Assembly (NCBI GenBank): GCA_043804035.1
Contig: JAZDJJ010000131.1
Coordinates: forward strand, 1 to 23,716
Reading direction: 5' to 3'
Origin: JAZDJJ01 sp043804035
Lineage (GTDB): Bacteria; Bacteroidota; Bacteroidia; Palsa-948
Length of the DNA: 23,716 nucleotides
A program made the translations under genes and the position numbers. Below are positions 16,114 to 21,456 of this stretch, in pieces. A model generated the notes under the pieces. It searched no databases, was not told where the DNA came from, and saw only the letters and a program-made list of their open reading frames with translations. Numbering within the stretch: the stretch's first letter is position 1; every line of letters starts with the position of its first letter.

Positions 16114-16285
16114 GGGCAGTTCTAAAAATACAAATACTTGTCCCGTCCTGAAACAAGTTCAGGATTATTTTGGGAAACGTCATTGCGAGTGAATGAAATG
16201 AGCGAAGCAATCTCTATTAAATTCAGATTGCTTCCTGCTTCGTGCCTCGCAGTCGCAATGACGAAACCAATTTCTGGAACTGCTC
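16114..16285. repeat. Inverted-end palindromic element (MITE-like)
   Basis: The left end GGGCAGTTCTAAAAAT (16114-16129) and right end CAATTTCTGGAACTGCTC (16268-16285) are near inverted copies. The interior has CGTCATTGCGAG...GAAGCAATCTC and the opposite arm AGATTGCTTCCTGCTTCGTG...CGCAATGACG, plus a CCTGAAACAAGTTCAGG hairpin. It begins just after the FKBP 3 stop and could shape the 3' end of that transcript. No transposase is encoded. Confidence 0.8.
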
Positions 16286-16334
16286 ATAATTTAGATGCAG
16301 TTTATTTTTTTTTAATAGCAATGAGAAAATAATA

Positions 16335-16342
16335 TACTTTTG
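16335..16342 (+). promoter_or_regulatory. Candidate -7 box for the threonine operon
   Basis: TACTTTTG fits TAnnTTTG, 47 bp before the ATG at 16390. The -33 region is T-rich with no clear TTG. Confidence 0.45.
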
Positions 16343-16389
16343 CACGACATAACACAATCAATTCATTTATTAAAAAATAATTATTTAGT

Positions 16390-17352
16390 ATGAAAAAAAT
16401 TCTTATTGTCGGAGCGGTAGGACAAATCGGCTCTGAACTAACTATGGAACTTCGCAGATTGTATGGCGATAGTAATGTTATTGCCAGTACAAGAAAAACG
16501 GCACCGTCAAAAAAGGTTGCAGAGTCAGGACCGTTTGAATACTTTGATGTAGTGAATAGACAAGCCCTTGCTGATGTTTGCAAAAAATATAATATTGATT
16601 GCATCGTCAATATGGCGGCTATTCTTTCAGCGGTGGGCGAACAAAATCCAATGCTGGCGTGGGATATCAATATGAACGGTCTCATCAATGTTTTGGAAGT
16701 TGCCCGTGAAATGAAAATGAAACAAGTGCTCGTTCCAAGTTCTATCGCTGTGTTCGGACCTGGCACTCCACTTGATTGCGCTCCGCAAGAAACAGTGTTG
16801 AAGCCAACAACTATGTATGGCATCACCAAAGTTGCAGGAGAACAAGTGGGCGATTATTATGTGAAAAAATATGGTCTTGATGTTCGCGGATTGCGTTACC
16901 CCGGCATCATCAGCAACGAGACATTGCCCGGCGGTGGCACCACCGATTATGCCGTTGCAATTTATTACGATGCAGTGAAACACGGTAAATATACTTGCTT
17001 CGTGAAAGCAGATACACGATTGCCGATGATGTATATGCCCGATTGTCTTAAAGCAACAACAGACCTAATGCAAGCCGACTTCAGCAAACTTAAACACCAC
17101 TGCGATTTTAATGTAGGTGCTATGAGTTTTAGTGTAAAAGAAATGGCTGAAAATATTAGAAAATATATTCCTAATTTTGAAATAGAATACAAGCCCGACT
17201 TCCGTCAGAATATTGCAGATAGTTGGCCCGATGCAGTAAACGATACAGCAGCTCGCGAAGAATGGGGATGGGAACCAAAATTCAATTTAGATGCTATGAC
17301 ACAAGATATGTTATCAGTAATAAGTAAAAAATATAAACAAAAAGTAATTTAA
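16390..17352 (+). CDS. L-threonine 3-dehydrogenase, SDR (NAD-epimerase-like) type
   Basis: A 320-aa extended SDR protein. The Rossmann motif GAVGQIG (G8, G11, G14), the YxxxK pair in YGITK (Y143, K147) and the sequence LRYPGIIS mark the epimerase-like threonine dehydrogenases of Bacteroidota, which oxidise L-threonine to 2-amino-3-ketobutyrate with NAD+. They are unrelated to the zinc-dependent Tdh of E. coli. The next gene, 26 bp downstream, encodes the enzyme that uses this unstable product, which strongly supports the assignment over a sugar epimerase. The start ATG directly precedes the Rossmann strand. Confidence 0.92.
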   Translation: MKKILIVGAVGQIGSELTMELRRLYGDSNVIASTRKTAPSKKVAESGPFEYFDVVNRQALADVCKKYNIDCIVNMAAILSAVGEQNPMLAWDINMNGLINVLEVAREMKMKQVLVPSSIAVFGPGTPLDCAPQETVLKPTTMYGITKVAGEQVGDYYVKKYGLDVRGLRYPGIISNETLPGGGTTDYAVAIYYDAVKHGKYTCFVKADTRLPMMYMPDCLKATTDLMQADFSKLKHHCDFNVGAMSFSVKEMAENIRKYIPNFEIEYKPDFRQNIADSWPDAVNDTAAREEWGWEPKFNLDAMTQDMLSVISKKYKQKVI

Positions 17353-17364
17353 CAATTTAAAATA

Positions 17365-17371
17365 AAAGGAG
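17365..17371 (+). promoter_or_regulatory. Strong Shine-Dalgarno site of the glycine C-acetyltransferase gene
   Basis: AAAGGAG lies 7 bp before the ATG at 17379. Most starts in this window lack a purine-rich SD, as is usual in Bacteroidota, so this one stands out and fixes the start. Confidence 0.75.
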
Positions 17372-17378
17372 AATCATT

Positions 17379-18641
17379 ATGCAAAACAAAATGAAACAGT
17401 TCCTTGCAGTAGAATTAGAAAAATTGCAGGAACAAAAATTATTCAAACACGAACGCATCATTGAGAGTCCTCAAGGTGCGGAAATTATCGTGAAAGGACA
17501 GAAATGTCTCAACTTTTGTGCAAACAATTATCTTGGGCTTTCATCGCATCCCGAGTTAATCAAAGCATCGCATCAGGAAATTGACAGACGTGGCTACGGT
17601 ATGTCGTCAGTTCGTTTTATTTGTGGAACACAGGATATACACAAAGAGTTAGAAGAAAAGGTTTCAAAATTTCTTGGTATGGAAGATACTATTCTTTTCT
17701 CTTCTTGCTTTGATGCTAATGCCGCTGTGTTTGAACCATTGCTTACCGAAAAAGATGCTATCATTACTGATGCTTTGAACCACGCATCTATCATTGATGG
17801 AATTCGTCTTTGTAAGGGACAGCGATGGATATATAATCACGGTGATATGCGAGATGTAGAAGAAACAGATTCTGCAACAGGAAAGGTTGGCAAAGGACTT
17901 GAACGTTGTCTTAAAGAAGCACAAAATTGTCGCTTCCGCATTATCGCTACTGATGGTGCATTCAGTATGGATGGCGATATTGCTAAACTTAATGAAATCT
18001 GTGCTCTCGCAGAAAAGTATGACGCATTAGTTATGGTTGATGACAGTCATTCTACAGGTTTCCTTGGTAAAACAGGGCGCGGAACACACGAACATCACAA
18101 CGTAATGAAAAAGGTTGATATTATTACTACCACTTTTGGTAAAGCACTCGGTGGTGCATCAGGCGGTTGTATTTCGTCAAGCAAAGAAATCACTAGTTGG
18201 ATGCGTAATAAAGCACGTCCATATTTATTTTCAAACACAGTAGCACCAGCAGTAGTTGGCGCTACCATCAAAGTAATGGACTTGCTGATGGCTTCTACAG
18301 AACTAAGAGATAAATTAGAAAAGAATACTAAATATTTTCGTCAAAGGATGACAGAAGCGGGCTTTGATATTATTCCGGGCATTCATCCTATTGTTCCTAT
18401 TATGTTCGGTAAGTATCCCGACTGCTCTAAATTAGCCGTTGACTTTGCTGATAAGATGCTGAAAGAAGGTATTTATGTAATTGCTTTCTCATTCCCCGTA
18501 GTACCGAAAGGTAAAGACCGCATTCGTGTACAAATTTCAGCAGGACATAGTGAAGAACAGATAAACAAAGCTATCACCGCTTTTATTAAAGTAGGTAAAG
18601 AACTCGGTATGATTAATGAAAAAAAATGTGTTGCATCCTGA
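17379..18641 (+). CDS. kbl: Glycine C-acetyltransferase (2-amino-3-ketobutyrate CoA ligase)
   Basis: A 420-aa PLP enzyme of the alpha-oxoamine synthase family that splits 2-amino-3-ketobutyrate with CoA into glycine and acetyl-CoA. NYLGLSSHPELI, GYGMSSVRFICGTQDIHKELE (substrate and PLP region), DALNHASIIDG, TDGAFSMDGDIA, VDDSHSTGFLG and TTTFGKALGGA with the PLP lysine K255 are all present, and the C-terminal VPKGKDRIRVQISAGHSEEQI is typical. A short insertion (ETDSATGKVGKGLERC) sits before the conserved CRFRIIATDG segment. The gene is second in a two-gene operon for threonine breakdown, with a strong SD of its own. Related enzymes (KBL, BioF, ALAS) share the fold, but the paired dehydrogenase settles the role. 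Confidence 0.95.
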   Translation: MQNKMKQFLAVELEKLQEQKLFKHERIIESPQGAEIIVKGQKCLNFCANNYLGLSSHPELIKASHQEIDRRGYGMSSVRFICGTQDIHKELEEKVSKFLGMEDTILFSSCFDANAAVFEPLLTEKDAIITDALNHASIIDGIRLCKGQRWIYNHGDMRDVEETDSATGKVGKGLERCLKEAQNCRFRIIATDGAFSMDGDIAKLNEICALAEKYDALVMVDDSHSTGFLGKTGRGTHEHHNVMKKVDIITTTFGKALGGASGGCISSSKEITSWMRNKARPYLFSNTVAPAVVGATIKVMDLLMASTELRDKLEKNTKYFRQRMTEAGFDIIPGIHPIVPIMFGKYPDCSKLAVDFADKMLKEGIYVIAFSFPVVPKGKDRIRVQISAGHSEEQINKAITAFIKVGKELGMINEKKCVAS

Positions 18642-18795
18642 AAGTTTACAATATAGGTAGTGTAAAATTTGAGTTGGTAAAGAAACCGGACAAACAGTAC
18701 ATATCAAACGTACATAAAATTTTAATTACACATAAACGGAATTAAAATCAAAAAGGATTTATGGAAGAAAATTGGTAGGGGTTTTTTATTGAGGT

Positions 18796-18958
18796 GGCGG
18801 GTCAAAGCCCGCTATGACGAACTAATGATGGTGGGTCAAAGCCCGCCATGACGAACTAATGATGGCGGGTCAAGCCCGCCATGACGAACTAATGATGGCG
18901 GGTCAAGCCCGCCATGACGAACTAATGATGGCGGGTCAAGCCCGCCATGACGAACTAA
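18796..18958. repeat. Tandem array of five 33-34-bp palindrome-containing units
   Basis: Units start at 18796, 18830, 18864, 18897 and 18930. Each has a hairpin GGCGGG-TCAAG-CCCGCC followed by ATGACGAACTAATGAT; the first two carry an extra A in the loop and single stem changes, and the last is cut short. The units abut with no variable spacers, so it is not a CRISPR array. The rest of 18642-18795 shows no gene. A lone related copy is at 21252-21273. Confidence 0.95.
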
Positions 18959-18995
18959 GCAACAATGTAACAATGTAACAATATAACAATATAAC
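18959..18995. repeat. Octamer array upstream of the glycine-rich gene
   Basis: AACAATGT twice, then AACAATAT twice, and a final AAC. This is the CAATGYAA family of 683-770 in the same orientation relative to the downstream gene. The array ends 16 bp before the ATG at 19012, directly abutting the palindrome array. Confidence 0.85.
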
Positions 18996-19011
18996 TTTTA
19001 AACTAATTATT

Positions 19012-20238
19012 ATGAAAACAAAAAATCTTTTTCTCGTAGCAGTTTGCGTTGTGCTGTTTGCTGTAAGCAATAAAAGTAATTCACAAAATGTAGGTATCAA
19101 CACTACTGGTTCTGTTCCTGATTCTTCAGCAATGTTGGATATCATAAGTACCAATAAAGGTCTGCTCATTCCGCGTATGACAACTACGCAACGCGACGCT
19201 ATTGCTTCCTTTTACACTCCTGCCGTTGGTCTTATGATTTTTAATACTACTACTGCCTGTTTAGAAATATATGTTGGCGGTGGAACATGGCAAAACATGT
19301 GTGGTAGTGGTGGCGGTACTTGCTCTGACCCTGTTCCTTCAATGCCCACAGCTACTGCCGCTACTCCCGGCACTTTATCTTTTTATGCTAACTGGAATGC
19401 TGTTGCCGGACCACCTGCCGCTGCCACTTATTATTTAGATGTTGCTACCGATTTTACTTTTACTTCTTTTGTTCCCGGTTACAATAAAATAAATACAAGC
19501 AATGTAACAACTTATCCTGTTACATCTCTTACTTGTGCTGCTACTTATTATTACCGAGTGTATTCAGGTAATGGTTGCGGAGGCAAAAGCGTTTGTTCAA
19601 ATGTTATTACAGTTGCTCCTTTAGCTTGTGGCTCATATACGTTTGCTTATACAGGTGCAGCACAGAATTTTACAGTACCTACAGGTGTTACCTCTATCAA
19701 TGTAGATGTACGCGGTGCTCAGGGTGGTGGAACAGGAGGAACAGGTGCAAAAGTTGTTGCTACATTAACCGTTACTCCGGGACAAGTTTTGCAAATAAAT
19801 GTAGGAGGAATGGGTGGCAGCGGTACTGGTGGATGGAATGGTGGCGGTAGTGGTAGTGGTGGTGGTGGTGGTGGCGGAGGATCCGATATTCGTGTTTCTC
19901 CTTATACCTTAAATTTTCCCGATCGTTTTATAGTGGCAGGTGGTGGTGGTGGTGAGGGCTTTAATGGTTCTGCCGGTGGAAATGCGGGATGTATCAATGG
20001 GCAGAATGGTGGTGGTAGTGGTGGTGGTGGAGGTGGTACGCAATCTAGTGGTAATGCCATGGGAATAGGTGGTAATGGTGGTAGTGGTTGTGGTGGTGGT
20101 GGTGGTGGTTATTGGGGTGGCTGGGGTGGTAGTAGTGGTAGTGGTGGTGGTGGTGGTGGTTCATGTTATACTCCTTCGGGAGGCACTTGCACTGGTGCAT
20201 TTCAATCAAACAACGGGCAAATTACGATAACATGGTGA
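19012..20238 (+). CDS. Exported glycine-rich protein with ALK/LTK-like Gly-rich domain
   Basis: A 408-aa protein with a signal peptide (about 1-25, NSQ). Residues 26-97 (NVGINTTGSVPDSSAMLDI, then GLLIPRMTTTQRDAI, ending in a GGTWQNM strand) are the N-terminal module common in Bacteroidota fibre-like surface proteins. Residues about 107-203 look like a fibronectin type III-like domain (LSFYANWNAV...TYYYRVYSGNGC). From about 207 the sequence reads GSYTFAYTGAAQNFTVPTGV, then TVTPGQVLQINVGG, then long Gly runs with SDIRV and RFIVAGGGGG, and ends NNGQITITW. This order matches the glycine-rich domain known from ALK/LTK receptors and many bacterial surface proteins, where polyglycine helices pack together. 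No T9SS sorting domain is seen at the C-terminus. Function is unknown; a surface or matrix protein is likely. Confidence 0.85.
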   Translation: MKTKNLFLVAVCVVLFAVSNKSNSQNVGINTTGSVPDSSAMLDIISTNKGLLIPRMTTTQRDAIASFYTPAVGLMIFNTTTACLEIYVGGGTWQNMCGSGGGTCSDPVPSMPTATAATPGTLSFYANWNAVAGPPAAATYYLDVATDFTFTSFVPGYNKINTSNVTTYPVTSLTCAATYYYRVYSGNGCGGKSVCSNVITVAPLACGSYTFAYTGAAQNFTVPTGVTSINVDVRGAQGGGTGGTGAKVVATLTVTPGQVLQINVGGMGGSGTGGWNGGGSGSGGGGGGGGSDIRVSPYTLNFPDRFIVAGGGGGEGFNGSAGGNAGCINGQNGGGSGGGGGGTQSSGNAMGIGGNGGSGCGGGGGGYWGGWGGSSGSGGGGGGSCYTPSGGTCTGAFQSNNGQITITW

Positions 20239-20244
20239 GATAAG

Positions 20245-20333
20245 TTAATGGTTGATGGTTAATGGTAATCATTTCCTATTAACGATTAACAATTTTTCTA
20301 TTAACTCTTTGCGTCTCTGCGTCTTTGCGAGAA
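20245..20333. repeat. Low-complexity intergenic repeats
   Basis: TTAATGGTTGATGGTTAATGG is followed by ATTAACGATTAAC and TATTAACTC, then CTTTGCGTCTCTGCGTCTTTGCGAGA. The last text recurs in altered form at 21276-21304 and 21191-21208. No gene is visible between 20239 and 20504. Confidence 0.5.
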
Positions 20334-20354
20334 ATAAAAATTGTCTGAACTGTT

Positions 20355-20374
20355 GCCTGCCTGCGCAGGCAGGC
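20355..20374. repeat. Perfect 20-bp palindrome
   Basis: GCCTGCCTGCGCAGGCAGGC is an exact self-complement, very GC-rich against the AT-rich surroundings. It is followed at once by TTRCATTG octamers (20374-20402). There is no T-tract directly after it on the plus strand, so it is a weak terminator candidate at best. Confidence 0.9.
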
Positions 20375-20402
20375 ATTGTTTCATTGTTGCATTGTTACAT
20401 TG
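20374..20402. repeat. Short octamer array, reverse orientation
   Basis: CATTG, TTTCATTG, TTGCATTG, TTACATTG: the same octamer family as 683-770 and 18959-18995. Relative to the glycine-rich gene it is inverted with respect to the upstream copy, so that gene lies between two inverted octamer arrays. Confidence 0.8.
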
Positions 20403-20408
20403 TTTTTG

Positions 20409-20437
20409 TTGTAATTTGATCTTAAAATGTATCTTTG
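20409..20437 (+). promoter_or_regulatory. Predicted promoter of the DUF6934 operon
   Basis: TTG (20409-20411), an 18-bp spacer and TATCTTTG (20430-20437) fit the Bacteroidota promoter well. The 67-bp gap to the ATG at 20505 is largely filled by a palindromic repeat. Confidence 0.6.
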
Positions 20438-20453
20438 ACATATTAAACACAAT

Positions 20454-20498
20454 AAACGTCATTGCGATGGTTGCCTAAAGCAACCCGAAGCAATCTCA
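20454..20498. repeat. Half-element of the dispersed palindromic family in a 5' leader
   Basis: ACGTCATTGCGATGGTTGCC...GAAGCAATCTC is the left arm of the elements at 7746 and 16114, without inverted ends or right arm. It contains the hairpin GGTTGC-CTAAA-GCAACC (20469-20485), ending 19 bp before the DUF6934 start codon. Confidence 0.75.
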
Positions 20499-20504
20499 TA
20501 AAAA

Positions 20505-20969
20505 ATGAAATATCCAAGATACGAATATTGTTCCGAGAACCAGCTGATGTATTATGAATTCACCAGTGAAGGGTTAAAAGGGAAGATAAAAAAACTTGTA
20601 GAATATTCTGCTACAAGTGTTGAAAATGTTTACAATCTTGCATTTGGCGACTACGATGAATCTATAGATAGTATTAATGATAAATCAATTACAAATAATG
20701 GAGACAGTCAGAAAGTATTAGCGACAGTGGCATCTACGGTATATGCATTTACAGGACACTATCCAAATGCATGGGTGCATGTAACCGGAAGTACAAATGT
20801 GAGAACGAGATTATATAGAATGGGGATTACAAATAATATAACTGAAATCACTGATGACTTTTTTGTATTTGGACTCCAAAATGATAAATGGGAACCGTTT
20901 ATTGTTGGAGAGGACTATGAAGCATTTCTAATTACACGTAAAAATAAAAACATCAAAATGAACTTATGA
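20505..20969 (+). CDS. DUF6934 family protein
   Basis: A 154-aa soluble protein with no signal peptide or membrane segment. YYEFTSEGLKGKIKKLVEYS, VYNLAFGDYDE, NNGDSQKVLATVASTVYAF, YPNAWVHVTGSTNVRTRLYRM and FVFGLQNDKW recall the DUF6934 family of Bacteroidota, whose function is not established. The conserved GST-x-x-RTRLYRM with basic residues hints at nucleic-acid or nucleotide contact, but this is inference. Its stop overlaps the ATG of a 52-aa gene (ATGA), and the pair has its own promoter, a layout like toxin-antitoxin modules. The gene is flanked by repeats on both sides, in keeping with accessory status. Confidence 0.8.
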   Translation: MKYPRYEYCSENQLMYYEFTSEGLKGKIKKLVEYSATSVENVYNLAFGDYDESIDSINDKSITNNGDSQKVLATVASTVYAFTGHYPNAWVHVTGSTNVRTRLYRMGITNNITEITDDFFVFGLQNDKWEPFIVGEDYEAFLITRKNKNIKMNL

Positions 20970-21124
20970 AAATAGAACAATTAAATAAAGCAAAAATTCC
21001 AATTGTCAAGATAGACAAGAAATTAGAACGATTTAGAGGTAAAGTTTTATTTCCTGAAAAACTTATCAAAGCAAATGAAATCTTATCAAGGGTGGGCTTA
21101 CCTAAACTTGTTGGGAAATTGTAA
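20966..21124 (+). CDS. Small (52-aa) protein coupled to the DUF6934 gene
   Basis: The frame begins at an ATG overlapping the DUF6934 stop (ATGA) and runs 52 codons to TAA. The product opens MKIEQLNKAKIPIVKIDKKL and ends VGLPKLVGKL. It is strongly basic (about a quarter Lys or Arg), lacks a signal peptide, and has a predicted helical segment FPEKLIKANEILSRVG. I do not recognise a named family. The tight overlap, plausible composition and shared direction argue that it is real and translated by coupling. Possible roles are an antitoxin, a cofactor or a regulator of the DUF6934 protein. Confidence 0.7.
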   Translation: MKIEQLNKAKIPIVKIDKKLERFRGKVLFPEKLIKANEILSRVGLPKLVGKL

Positions 21125-21378
21125 GTTTGATTTGTTGATAAGTTGAAAGGTTGAAAAATTTACAAATCAGCGGAACACAGCGAAGCATCTGCGCTCCTCT
21201 GCGAGAAATAAATAAAGTGATTATTGTCCTGTCCTGAATTGGTGTTCTTTAATGATGGCGGGTTAAGCCCACCTTTCTTTGCGACTTTGCGTCTTGGCGA
21301 GAGACAAAAAGTATTCTTGCGTAACCCCTAATTAGTTAACTTACTGAAAAATGAACAAAAAAGAATATTATTTTCTTC
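21125..21378. other. Intergenic stretch with relics of several repeat families
   Basis: No gene is visible. The stretch has GTTGATAAGTTGAAAGGTTGAAAAATT, GCTCCTCTGCGAGAAATAAA, a single palindrome unit AATGATGGCGGGTTAAGCCC (from 21250), and CTTTGCGACTTTGCGTCTTGGCGAGA. All of these echo repeats elsewhere in the window. Confidence 0.6.
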
Positions 21379-21409
21379 TTGACAATCATAAGATTAATAC
21401 ATACTTTTG
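21379..21409 (+). promoter_or_regulatory. Predicted promoter of the metalloprotease gene
   Basis: TTG (21379-21381), a 20-bp spacer and TACTTTTG (21402-21409) match the Bacteroidota promoter. The TTG could be misread as a start codon of the downstream frame, but it more likely belongs to the -33 box. The ATG at 21457 is 47 bp after the -7 box. Confidence 0.65.
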
Positions 21410-21456
21410 ACTTTATTTTCCTGAATTATTTATTTTTAAATCAAATCTATTTTATT

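Noticed and set aside
16138..16332. Plus-strand frame of 64 codons
   Set aside because: It lies almost wholly inside the palindromic element 16114-16285, with codons given by the repeat.
16390..17352. UDP-sugar 4-epimerase
   Set aside because: The fold fits, but the RYPGIIS signature and adjacency to glycine C-acetyltransferase point to threonine dehydrogenase.
18796..18958. Possible CRISPR array
   Set aside because: The 33-34-bp units abut without unique spacers and no cas genes are near. The same holds for the 21-bp array at 3441-3713.
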